From: Symsagittifera roscoffensis
Lineage: Eukaryota; Xenacoelomorpha; Acoela; Convolutidae
Direction of reading: 5' to 3'
Assembly (NCBI RefSeq): GCF_963678635.1
Contig: NC_087063.1
Location: 30,702,599 to 30,766,598, forward strand
Length of the DNA stretch: 64,000 nucleotides
Shown here piece after piece: positions 32,908 to 43,672 of this stretch. Under the pieces are notes generated by a model that ran no database searches, was not told the origin of the DNA, and saw only the letters and a list, made by a program, of their open reading frames with translations. Every line of letters begins with the position of its first letter. Position 1 is the first letter of the stretch. The translations under genes and the position numbers were made by a program.

Positions 32908-35900
32908 TCATCCTTGTTTCATTGCTTCTTCATCCTGATCTTCAGTTTCACTGTCTTCTAGAACTTTTTCCAATATGTCCATAGAGTTGCGGGCTGTCCC
33001 CCAACTCTCCTGTTCCAACAGCCTCGGTTTGCAACAAGGTAGCAAGTCCACATTCACCTTTTGCTCCCGGTTCCTGCAAAAGCTGTTGTGAAGACCCATG
33101 CTCACATTCTGTTCTAGCTCAGCTCGTAAGACCTCTCTTTTCATTTTCAGTTACACAAGGTGCTCCAGCTACTCGCTTCACCGCCGTGGTAACTGCGTTT
33201 CGGTGCGTTAAAAATGCTCTTTTATAGGCTCCCGGTCCTATATCAAGCTGGAAAGATTGATAGGCTTCCGTGTTCCTAGACATATGATGCTTCGCGCGTT
33301 CATACATCCATGATATCATTACTGCACGGAACCAAGGCATCAATCTTTGCCTTGACCATATTCTTTCAATGGCTTTGGGTATTCTAAGAATCTTGCAGGT
33401 GGTTCTGAAAAGATCTAAGTTGCGGTTCATCTTTACGTTGCTTAGCTGCTCAGGTGTCAGCACGGCCGTCTCCTGCTCACTTGTGCCCGCGTTGGCTTCT
33501 AACCATCTCACCGCCAGCATGACACTCACCACCTTGATCGACACTTGTTGATTTTGATCGGGCAACCCCGTGGAGTACAACTCGTCCAAGTCCCACACTA
33601 ACACTAGATTCCCGCGTTTGGGGTACCACAACGTCTGCGCCAGGCAATGGCAAGGATACTCCCCATGGGTCATTAGTATATTCCTTCGGGTCCGATACCC
33701 TGAGGCTCCCAGCAACGGTTCCACTTCCATCATTATTTTATGCATCTCGTCCTTTTCTTCTATGGTGGGGAATTCAGTGGGTAACGCTCCACTCGCTTTC
33801 TGCTTCTGGAATTCACTCACATTACCCTCGTTCAATCTCATGAACTCTTCACCCACTACGTCTTGCAACTCGCCTTCAGATCTCTTCGGGACGGCCCGAA
33901 TGATCTTCGCCAATAAATCATACGACCTTTCCGACATTCTGGCCAACCTCACGCACTTTGGCACAGAGAAGAGTTGGTCGACCAACACCTGCTGTGTCCT
34001 CGCATCCATCACCACCATGTGCGTAGGGTATCTACTATTGCAAAAGGGTGCAGAGCTCGAACCCACCAGATATCTCGAGCCAACAGGTCTATGATAGGCC
34101 TCACTATCCTTCAATTTCATTTCATGTTCCAGAGCTTCTCGCCAGCCTCCGATCTTCTGCTCTGTCTGTAGTGCTCCAGGGAATACTTCCACACTGATAA
34201 CGTCACTAGCTCATGGGCACGCTCCAGGCGTTCCAGTGATTCTATCGAGCTCGTCATGCTGCAAAAACCCAAGGCAGTGATCAAGTTTACTTCCGTTACC
34301 CTATGACAGTCCGCGATCAACTCCATTCTACTCTTATCTGACATGCTCAAGCTTCCATACAGTTGTGCCAATTGGCGATGCTGCTCGCTCAGCGTAATCA
34401 AGCAATGTTCCGAGGTGCATACATGTCCGTCCATTCCACTATTGTGAGCTAGACAGGTGCCCTGTCTCAGCCAGTCACTCGATGTACTTCCCTCGGATGG
34501 TTCCGTGGATGGATTGTTTTTCTGCTTCGTTACTCTTGAGGCCAGCAGATGGTGTATCATGGCCAGATCGTGCAAACTTGCGTCATCATCCAAGTCCAAC
34601 GTAATATCCGCCGTCATATCCCAGATTAAATCGGCGTTTGGATGTGGACTCCAAGAAGGCTTCATGAGTTCCCACATGGTTACTAAGCTGGTTTTCAAAG
34701 GACCGTCCCAAGAACCACAATCAAAGCTCACTTGCCCCTTCAACTCGGGAACCGAGGGTTCGACCACTCGTTCCTCCAAAACAATATCCAGATTGGGTTG
34801 TTCCACCATCAACATGCCAGTTTCTTTAATACGTTCGACCCAGAAATTGAGTACCATGACTTGCTCATAATCGAAGTACGCTTCCCTGGCTTCCTCATTC
34901 ACGAAGGGGTTATACGCCATATCCGGTATGCCAGACACATATTGGAACGACTTCAACTTCCCCAATGTTGCATAATCTTTCTGTCCCCTGACTGTTTCAA
35001 TTAATTCTCGGCTCACTTTCTACTCTTTGTTGGAATACCTTCTCACTTCTTCCAACCTGCGGTAGCTCTCCACATCGTTCGACTCCTTGTTTGGTATGGC
35101 CAGCGGCATGTCCTGATATAGCTCCAGGAGTGCCCTCAGGAAGTTTCGTTCACCATCAACTCCCCCTTGCCGAATGGTTTTTATGCATTCTCCCAATACA
35201 GGGGTGGGGATACGATCCACCACGATCCTTTTAAAGCAAAGGGCATCCTTACGCTTAGCCCAGGCTATCGCAAAATCGTCTCTAGAAATTAACATTCGCA
35301 GGGCTTCCATCAATTCCAGTTCCCGTTCCTTTGATTTCGAGTTGTTGTTGGCTTCATACTCCGCCTTCTTAATTCCCATCAAACAACAGGCCAATCGTAC
35401 CTGCAAGTCTGTTCTGGTACATGGATATGCTAGGTATGCTGCCACCGTCGCCGGCGCATGCATCGTCTCGTCAAAGTATCTTTGGAGGGCCGCCCTCCAA
35501 GAGATCCCTAGCAGTTTTTCCAGGCCGATTTCGTTTGCCTCCGAAGACATCACCGTGCCATATTCTTTCCTGTTCAAGTTAGAGTTCTCCGTCAGCTCCT
35601 TCAGATACTCCTGCATGGCTTGCTTCTCATTGCAGGCCATCAGGTGCCCTCTCGCGGAATTTCTCGCCTTCAGCATCTCCACATAACCGCCTGCCGGATC
35701 CCCCACGTGGACTGAGTCTGGTACAGTGATTCGACTATACTCGACCACGTCGATTTGTCCCTCCAGCTTCATCCGGGCCATGTTGATTCGCGAGGGCTTG
35801 TAATAATCAAGTCCTCCAGATCCACACTGACTGATGACCTCCATTTCCAGCTTAGTGTCCGCCAGAGTTCGTGCATTTTTCCTTGACCTCGTGGCCGTTG

Positions 35901-36306
35901 TGGTCAAACCTGCCAATAGCATAGGGGGTATCAGGTTTTCTTTTTCTCCCCCGGCAAGCATCGCACCATCTCCTTGCCCACTTTCGCCTGAATGAGCTAC
36001 TCCTGCCAAGGAGACAACCACTGTGCTGGCTTTTGACTTCACCACTTTCTGGTTCACGGCTCTGCTTCCAGTCTTTCCCTTTAACCGCTTCAGCCCTTTT
36101 TTAGCTCGTCTGACGGGTAACTTTCTCGTGATCTGCTGATCATCGGCACTTTCCTCTGTAACCGACTCGGTTAGAACATCAGACTCTACGGAATTCATTA
36201 TTTTCTCCAGAACCTCGCGCATGATGGGTTGGTTTAATCCCACCTTCATTATGGACTGCGTTCCGTATCTGCGTATCACGTCCCATGTCCTCTCCATGAA
36301 AGTCAC
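32908..36306 (-). pseudogene. C-terminal region of the second ORF, copy 1 (unknown family)
   Basis: Frames 36306-35020, 35016-34117, 34192-33119 and 33144-32908 follow one another on the minus strand. The first two are in the same frame, parted by a stop, and the others are joined by frameshifts. Together they give about 1,100 codons. The N-terminal third has a basic, lysine-rich patch (RRAKKGLKRLKGK). The rest is helical and hydrophilic with no transmembrane segment or known motif that I can see. Copy 3 keeps the last 500 codons (58840-60340) with clear similarity, for example RLMPWFRA and QLDIG.GA.K.AF.THRNAVTTAVKR. The conservation between diverged copies shows it was under protein-level selection. 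Structural or particle-associated function is only a guess. Confidence 0.6.
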
Positions 36307-36312
36307 TCGGAC

Positions 36313-37627
36313 TTGAAGTTGTTGTTGAAGTCCATCAACACCAAACCCGGCTCTGCTATTCTTCCAAATATCCTATCGTCGCTGGCTAACCCTCAAAGCT
36401 CCTTTTGTTCCACCCAATTCAGCACGGAGCAATCCACTACCAAAACTAGGTTGACATACAACACCGAGTTCCTGTATGCCTTGATTTGTACATCGGAGAA
36501 CGCGAATGACATCACGGGTCCATACACCACCGTGACGAACTCTCGTAGTCCATGAATCAGAGCCAGCGGATTGATCCGCTTCATGACAGCCAGATCTGTC
36601 AGCAAGGGCGTTCCACAGTACTGTTTGCACTCACCCGCATCCGTCGCCACCTTATCCTCTCCTGTGATGCTACTGTTCTGTTGCAGGAGATATTGGAGCA
36701 AGAGGATCCTCCAGTCCTTCATCTTTTTGAGCGAGGCGGTTTCCAACTGCGCGTTGAATTCACGATTCGTTCCCTGAAGTTGTTCTGGGTATCGCAATAG
36801 CACGAGCAGGTTGCCCAACCGACCATACGTCATAGCGATCAGGGTGAGGAGCCCGTCCAACCTCAGGTCTGCCAAAGTTTGGGTGAAGAGATTCGCAGGT
36901 CCCTTTACGAAGTTTTCGTGACCAAATGTCACATCAAGGCTAATATCAGGCCCATTGACAGTTTCCGGATATCCTTGACAAAGCTCGCGATCAGGTTCCG
37001 GGATGCCCTCGGGTATCATGTTGACAAGAAGGATGGCGTCCATCCCACTCCCATTCCACCCAAGACGGCGTCTGACCGTTCATATTGTGCCCCCGTGTCC
37101 AAGATATCAGCTTGGAATTTATCTAATTACATCGTGTTCACGTCCTGCATCAACTGCAACATCATGCCCCCGGCTAACTCCCTCTCATTAAACAAGTTTT
37201 TCAGATACGCGTGTATCTCTTTGATCACCGCCGATGCATGCTCGAACGCATCTTCCCCCAAGGTACACAATCTCGTTGACAAGTACAACCATGCGTTGGT
37301 GTGTGGCTTCGTACGCAAAGCCAATGCCATGAGATCCTCTTCTGCCGATGTCATATTTTTTCTAACCGTCCTCCCCTGCTCATTCTCTGCGTGATTCGTT
37401 TGTCTGAACCAGAGATCATCAGCCACTTGTTGTACTAAAAAATGATCGTCACCTACCCCTGGCCTCAATTTCAATAAATTGGCAAAGTTGAACAGCTCCA
37501 ACCCCAGGACTTCATCCAGCACCAACCGAGTTGTGCTACAATCCTTGAACCCCTGTATGGCATTAGAAATATCAGCCGAAATGGCAGGAAGCTCAGATCG
37601 GGATGGGTAGTAGTTGTTGGAGTCCAC
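36313..37627 (-). pseudogene. Middle region of the second ORF, copy 1 (unknown family)
   Basis: Frames 37627-37127 and 37043-36393 in two different phases cover about 380 codons between the second SGNH-like domain and the C-terminal region. Hydrophobic helical stretches occur (DGLLTLIAMTYGRLGNLLVLL; ALIHGLREFVTVVYGPVMSF) but no recognised domain. Breaks between frames indicate decay of one original frame rather than separate genes. Confidence 0.5.
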
Positions 37628-38200
37628 CCTTCTGTTTGGCGCGGGTTTTTATCACGCTGAATTGTCCCTCTGCTATCATTGTGACCATCGTGTACACAAA
37701 CTGAAGGGGTTCTGGCAATGTGGCGTACCCCGGTGATAACACAAAGACAACCTTCACCACATGTCGAATGAAGCGTTGTTTTACTGATGTCTCTACCACA
37801 GCCATGGCCGAGAGCAATGTCATTATCGCCTCTCCTATGACCTCATGCCTCGGGATCGATCCACACGTCAGACGGGACAATAACCCTCTGCTCTGCAGGT
37901 GATCATTCGAGCCTGCAACCACTATCACCTGCGGCTCCATGCTGACTACCCTTCGCACACTTATCATCATGCCTGCTGACTGTCCTCAGTCCAACTTAGG
38001 CCGTCAAGAAAATCACTTCGGGCCAAAAAGAGAGAACGGGGCATGTAGAGATAACCCGAACTGGCCACTATCAGGTATTTGGCAGCCTTCATATCCAAGG
38101 GATCATAGGCGGCAAACAGGCTGTCACCGACTGGTGTCATCACCCTGCATATCTCTTGTCGTCTCCTTCCACCGAGGTCGCTCGGGGATAGTCTCTCCAA
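37593..38200 (-). pseudogene. Second SGNH-hydrolase-like domain, copy 1
   Basis: A GDSLF block I lies at about 38116-38128 (VMTPVGDSLFAAYD). It is followed by a VASSGYLY strand-loop and, about 70 residues later, the block III motif GSND at 37902-37913 (IVVAGSNDHLQ), reached after a frame change near 37970. The strand order and spacing are those of SGNH hydrolases. No convincing DxxH block V is visible before the frame breaks up near 37600, so catalytic completeness is uncertain. It lies directly after the first SGNH-like domain in the same broken ORF. Confidence 0.6.
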
Positions 38201-40654
38201 ATTTCACCAGGCGCCTGGCCGGGTGGTTTAACAAACTGCCTGTACATCTTGTGATGCTTGTTGTTGGGCTTATTCTCTGCCAGAAACTTACCCTTCCTGG
38301 CAGGTGGTGTCAGCTCTCTGACTCTCCGACGGACGTCCGTGATTGATCGGGTATTCAAGGGTCCAAAGGTATTGTCCTGAGGCAATCCATTGAGGTCCAC
38401 GTACCTGAGCGTAGTCGCCGTGCTGAACTGTTCCTGTCCCGCTACCAGCCAATCCACACGCGGTATTCGATACAATCGCGACACTGTGCGACCCTCTCCA
38501 CCGATCATCTTCCTTGCATCCTCCCGACACGTCAATGTGTTCATGTTCAGTTTCGCCGACATGTCTGTCTTATATTGTCCCCAACTGCTGGGATCTGGAC
38601 GGTTCCAAAGCAGCACACTGTTTGGTTCGACTCCCTCCGTCGGCACGGCGCTCGTCGATTGTCCTGTTGTCAAAGCAGGAGTTGCTGTAGCAGGCGTGTC
38701 ACTCCTCGTAGACACGGTCTGGGAGCTAATCCGGTTCTGATCAACCAATCTGCCAAGTCGGCTCTCCAACGGTTGAGTCCTGGGAGGAGGGGCAGTCCCC
38801 AACCTCGCTCTCACATCTGAGCTCGGAGCGACGGGAGCAGCTGCACCCGTTTCCATTGCCAGGGGCCCGAGGCGATTGGCAAGTGATTCTGGCACGTTCC
38901 CCCTCACCCTACCTCCTCCAGTCGAACTGGTCCGAGCCAGTGAGCTGGTTGTCCTTAATTCTTGCTCCATTTCCCTCAACTGCGTCTGGAACACGTCGTT
39001 TATCCAGCGCCTCCCTTTCTGGGTGTTGAAGTGTATGCCGTCCCTGGTGAGCGTGAGTTGATCGATCATGCGCAGCATGTTTTCTAGATCCAAGAGTCGC
39101 AATTCGCAGGGGTTGCTCCTTACCAGACTGCGAGTCATCTCGTTCCACCGGGTCACGTTACCATTCATAAAATCTGCAACCGGCGTGCCCATCTCCGGGT
39201 CCTGTGGTATCGTGTATAGAACCACAAGTCTGGGTCTCTACTTCTCCTTCAGTTCATTCAGAAGGCAGACCAGTAGGGGTTCCCACTTGCCCTCTGGGGT
39301 TATAGAGGCCCTCGAAACGTCATTGGTCCCGAGCATTATCACCAACGTGTCTAGGCGATCCTCTCCCTGGATCTTCATCATTTTGATGACTTGAGCTACG
39401 GAAGCGCCTCCAAAAGATAGGACAGTAGTCTGCCCGTTGACAAAGATCTCGCTTAGATCTCTCACTAAACTGTCTCCTATAACCAAATGACGACTCCCTG
39501 AGGGAATTGTCTGGTTGCTTATGGCGGGGTTCCAGCCCATGCCATTCAAACAAGCACAAGGATGCACCGTGGCCACTTGCACGAACTGGTTGCACACCGT
39601 TAGATTCTTTCTATTACCAACCACGCGAGATCTCTGAATTGTCCCGTCATTCGCAGTCCCTGCTGGTACTACAGTTCGAGTTGTTCTCTCAGAGCTGCTC
39701 GAAGAACGATCGAAGCGTTGGGAAGGGACAACCCTACCCAGCGTCCGGCTAGTGGTCCTATTGATCTCGTTCATAGCTGCTCTGGCTACCTGATGGAACA
39801 ACCCCTGGAACTGAGGAGCGAGAATAGGTGTCCGAGGGGTCCGGTATCGTATTTCTCGGGTTGGGAGCAGACGGTGATGTCTGCTGAGGAGCCTCGGGCT
39901 CTCCCGGTGCGCACAGCTCCTGTGCCCTCGTCCTGGGACGTGTGTCCCTGGATGCTTCCGAGGAGTTCATCCTAGCCAGAACCTCCGGTGACACTTGACT
40001 CACCCTCGCCATATATAGTTCCTTCAGATATTTTATTTCCTCTTCGTTGTGGGGCTACTTGCAGGTCTTCAAACTTCTTCTTCCATTCGTCGCTTTCTCG
40101 AGATATTGTCCGGTACTCCTGCAGCTTGGGACACAGCTTGTTCTGGTCCCTTTCTTTCTTCTCCAAGGTCTCGATCGACTCCGAGGTTTGTATCTTGATC
40201 TCGCTCACCTTCACTCTCTTGAGAGGAGGAGCAGCTGTTGGCGAGTCTACTGAGTGTGACGGGCCCCGCCCATCACATAGTCTTTTAGCTCCGATGAGCG
40301 GCTGCGCAGGCTGAACAGGTAGGGGCATCTCACCTAGCCGGTGATCCCTCTGCTCGCCTAGTCCCGGCTCACGAGCCAAGTCGTGTCCGGACATTTCTCC
40401 TCGGCGCCATCTCATCAATCGATTTCGACCTCTCTCGGCGGTCCCGGACTCACCGAAGGCCAGCATCAACATCGCTTCCGTGGGCGATTACCTCGACCCT
40501 CTCGTCCCAACGCGTTGAGGAGCGCGACCACAAATTTCGCCAATTCCGTGTCTTCTCGTGTAAAATCACAATCAATCAGCCGCTGATAGATCTCGTCTAG
40601 AGCCGCTCCTAGACTCGCTGAGAGGAATTCAATTAATTCATTTGTATCACCCAT
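38140..40654 (-). pseudogene. N-terminal region of the second ORF with SGNH/GDSL hydrolase domain, copy 1
   Basis: The likely start is the ATG at 40654 (MGDTNELIEF), matched by MDNFDEMMDL at 50512 in copy 2. After a helical N-terminus and a charged coiled-coil-like stretch (about 40050-40250, SIETLEKKERDQNKL) and a proline/serine-rich linker, a complete SGNH set appears. GDSL (39469-39477) gives the Ser, SFGGASV the Gly, GTND (39319-39330) the Asn and RDGIHFN (39031-39042) the Asp/His pair. An in-frame TAG at 39238-39240 cuts the domain. Two further frameshifts lie near 40472 and between 39972 and 39801. SGNH esterase domains are known in ORF1 proteins of CR1-like LINEs. Their place in a Ty3-type element is unusual. 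Copy 2 has the same domain but reads GTNN and DGKN, so it has lost key residues. Confidence 0.75.
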
Positions 40655-41116
40655 TTCTGTCGTGTTGATTCCCTTGTCGTGAAGTTTCTTCAAGTTTGTT
40701 TGATTCAATAAACAAGATTTGATCAATCAAGATCTAAAAAACAAGTCACGACTTAAAACCATCATTTCATGCGGTCCCATTTTCAGGATAAAACATCATT
40801 CACATCTTTTTTCTCTAAAACGATCCATTGAAATTTTTCTTCGTTGCTGATTTAAAACTTAGCACCAAGGTGGATCGTCCACCTTTAACCTTATCGAGGT
40901 AACATGAATGAGCGCTGTCACCTTCACTACCTGGAGTGTTCCAGGTCTCTCAGGACACAAACATCATACATAAAACATACCCTAAAAATAACATAACCAT
41001 TACCATCACATATCTACTCTATTACATAAAAACATAATCTCTAGTAGCTAAACTAACTCAATCCTAATCTCTATTAAAAGAACTAAATAAAAACCACTTA
41101 TCGCCGAATGCAATTC
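40655..41116 (-). other. Non-coding leader between pol/macro and the second ORF, copy 1
   Basis: About 460 bases lie between the macro-domain stop and the start of the second ORF. The equivalent stretch of copy 2 (50150-50511) is largely diverged, but a 17-base block is identical (40719-40735 here, 50405-50421 there). This could be a promoter, a splice or translation signal, or an RNA structure for the downstream ORF. I cannot decide which. Confidence 0.5.
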
Positions 41117-41559
41117 CTAGCATATGCTCAGATAGTACTTTTTATGTAAGTAAACTTCTATGTCAGTTTCTGAAATAATCACGTGTACAAGGATGTACAT
41201 TTCTCTCGGATCTAGCTTTCCCCTATTGGGATCACTGACTGGTAACGAGAGAGAGGTCACTCCTCTCTCAACCAAAAAATCCCTAAGTCGAGTCAAGGCC
41301 AATACCAAGCTCTCTGGATCTAGGTGTTGCCTATCAGTGACCTTAGTAACCAGGAAACACAAATATTTCCCTGGTATCTGTGATGCAACAGGGGGCAGCG
41401 CTATCATCCCTCCCACACCAGGCCTCTGTTTCCATAAAAACTCGATGTTCTTATACTCTTTTTGAAATCAGCCGCTAGTGCTGTTTTGAAGCTTACATCC
41501 GCGGTTATCGCTATAGCGCATGTACGTTCCGTGAGTATGAAATCGCCTTCCGTTATGAC
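41117..41559 (-). pseudogene. Macro domain at the C-terminus of pol, copy 1
   Basis: The first part (41559-41460) reads GDFILTERTCAIAITADVSF then KTALAADFK, the pattern of the macro-domain start (GDI..., a hydrophobic strand, then the glycine/alanine-rich loop before AxxFK). After a frameshift near 41465 it continues GVGGMIALPP.ASQIPGKYLCFLVTK, the central strand ending in the (Y/F)LVTK motif, then LVLALTRLRDF and a last strand DIEVYLHKKYYLSIC followed by a stop. Macro domains bind ADP-ribose or remove it from proteins or RNA ends. The usual GCG loop is replaced by a SDPNRGKLD-type stretch, so activity is doubtful even before the frameshift. Copies 2 and 3 show the same fold remnants in the same place. 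Confidence 0.7.
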
Positions 41560-41639
41560 GAAATTGTTTGAATAATGGTTCGATAGGTCAAAATAAGATT
41601 CAAAAATTTGACCAAAAGGTGGTTTTTCAGCGTTCTCGC

Positions 41640-42680
41640 CCTCCGTCTACAGTTCTCCGGTTTCCCTTACCGATTTTATTTTCTTAATTACCAGGTTTTC
41701 GGTGTGAGTGAGTCCTACTCCCACTCCCCGGACAAAAATATCCATCGACGTCCCCGTCGATCGCCTAAAGTCCAGCAGATTGAGGTTGGATTGCGGAACG
41801 CGTAGAGGGCCATCTGAGGCGACCCAGTTGGACTCGGCATTGTCATGGTTGACGTATTTGATGCCGTCTTTGTCGACCTCCTGAATCGTCAAGATGGCCT
41901 CTTTAGGATCCGTCGGCAGATCGTGGAGCCATTCGAGCACTCGCAAATTCGTTAATTCTTGCTCATGAGTCTGATCCACCTCTGGTTCGAACTCTACTTC
42001 TGGTTCGGAGCGATCGTCTATCCAATCTTGATCCATGTCAATCACCAAGTCGATCTTCATCCAGTCCCACCAGCGACTCCATCATATTACTTAAGAATAT
42101 CCTGTCTATGACGAAATCCTCGCCATACGGGTTTTACTTCTTCTTATCCCTTCCTTTCTTGCTCTGGCGTGTCTCCATGGTGAGAGGAAAGTCAGGTTGT
42201 ATTCCTTTATCAATTTCAGTCTGTTCTGGGCAGTCCCAGTCCTCTTCGGCATAAGGTAGAGTTTCGTCATCCACCTCTACTCGCTCGGTCAACTCTAGGT
42301 CCAGTGGTGGATCGCAATCAATCACCACCTCATTTCCGTCGTTTTGGTCACGAGTGCCTCTTTCATTCACCTCACAAGCAGGATCCACTATCAAAAAGTC
42401 TCCCTCTTGCATGTCCGCTGGGATGCAACAGTCCTCTGATGAGGCATTGTGCGGTTTGATGTTTTCGTAATGAGCTGTTCTTCCTGTGCTCAGTCGATAA
42501 AACCGACCTCCTTGGTGCACTTCTGTTATTTGAAATGGGCCACGCCATTTTTTAAAATAATTTTTTTGGTTCCTTTTGGTGGAACTACTTCCTGGAATAC
42601 CCAGACGTAATCGCCAACTGAGTAGCTTTTTGCATCGGCAGTCCTTTTATCAAACCTCCTTTTTTGTCTAATTTGCGCCT
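41640..42680 (-). pseudogene. Acidic tail following integrase, copy 1
   Basis: Frames 42520-42134 (GGRFYRLSTGRTAHYENIKPHN, the end of the integrase C-terminal beta-barrel, then a very acidic stretch) and 42060-41647 (RVLEWLHDLPTDPKE...TGTSMDIFVRGVGVG) belong to one original frame with breaks. The same order is seen at 49009-49660 in copy 2 and 60780-61460 in copy 3. It links integrase to the macro domain. A 53-base stretch around 41710-41763 is nearly identical between copies 1 and 3 (one mismatch) although the flanks are diverged. Confidence 0.65.
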
Positions 42681-42681
42681 G

Positions 42682-43663
42682 TTACATGTTCCTCCTGCAT
42701 AAGTCATTGAGGTCCTGATGTCTTCTAATGACATCCCGCACGTACGTTTGTGGTGCTGTTCTTTTCCCTTCATATTCAGGGTAGAAAAACGCCAACGGAA
42801 GCGCTTTTTCGTGACCCGTTAGCATCATATGCGGACTTATTGCCGTGGTGGAATGCTCTGTGCTGTTGTAAGCACCCATCACTTGCGCCAAGTGTCTACC
42901 CCAGTCATCCATGTAGCGTGAGCAATAAACTCTCAACATGGATACCAGCGTGCGATTTTGCCTCTCGACTAGGCCATTCGTTTGCGGGTGATAAGTGGTC
43001 GAGTGGGCCTGTGCTACTTGCGACCTTTTCATTAACTCCTTCGTGAGATCACCCACGAATGCTCTGCCAATGTCCGATTGGAATGTGATGGGGCAGCCGT
43101 GCCTCGCTTTTCACACATTTATCAAATGATCGCATGTTTCTTCCGCTGTTGCTGTCATGCAGGGTGCTGCCTCTGCATATTTCGTAAAATGATCAATCAT
43201 TACCAGCACCTGATTGTAGCCCGTGGCTGTCATGCATATCTTCTGGTGATCAATGTGCACTACTTCGTTGAATCCCGATGACTCTATTGACTGCAGTGTG
43301 AACCTTAGTTTCCTGGGGTCCTAAGCACTCAGAGATCCACTTTTCACACGCCTTCTTCAAGCCAGGCCATTCGAATCGTTTCTGAATCCTGTTGTACACT
43401 TTGTCCACTCCTTGATGGCCCATCTGATCATGTGAACGAAAGAGCAATTCAGTCTGGTACAACTGTGGTAACACTATCGAGTTGTAGTTGTAAAGGACCT
43501 TGTCCTCCTCTTTACGTTTACAGGCTACGATTCCGTCTTTATTCAGGTACAATAGATCTTTTCTCTTCATGTAAAACTGCTTCAAAATCTTGTAGCTGTC
43601 TTCCTCCAAATCTCCTTTGTCAGGTGCTCCATTCTCGATCCATCTCTTCAGATTGGTCGTCAT
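42682..43663 (-). pseudogene. Integrase of copy 1
   Basis: The N-terminal zinc-binding region has its His pair in RSHDQMGHQG and the first Cys in ISEC, but a deletion with frameshift near 43325 removes the second Cys. The catalytic core keeps the D,D(35)E triad: Asp in HIDHQK (43249-43251), Asp in QSDIG (43072-43074) and Glu in LVERQN (42964-42966), with exactly 35 residues between the last two. A TGA interrupts the core between the two Asp codons near 43110. Downstream text (ISPHMMLTGHEKALP) is the usual end of Ty3-type cores. Integrase inserts the DNA copy into the host chromosome. This one cannot be made in full. Confidence 0.85.
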
Positions 43664-43672
43664 TCTATCATT

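Noticed and set aside
33570..34094. Plus-strand frames across 33-45 kb (e.g. 174 codons here, 171 codons at 36879, 170 codons at 35174)
   Set aside because: They lie antisense to the retroelement ORFs, which have homologues in copy 3 and recognised domains. The plus-strand frames have neither.
41717..41735. Purine-rich stretch at the integrase-macro junction as the polypurine tract next to the 3' LTR
   Set aside because: The coding sequence continues through it into the macro domain in all three copies, so the LTR does not start here. It may still be an internal signal and is reported as such.
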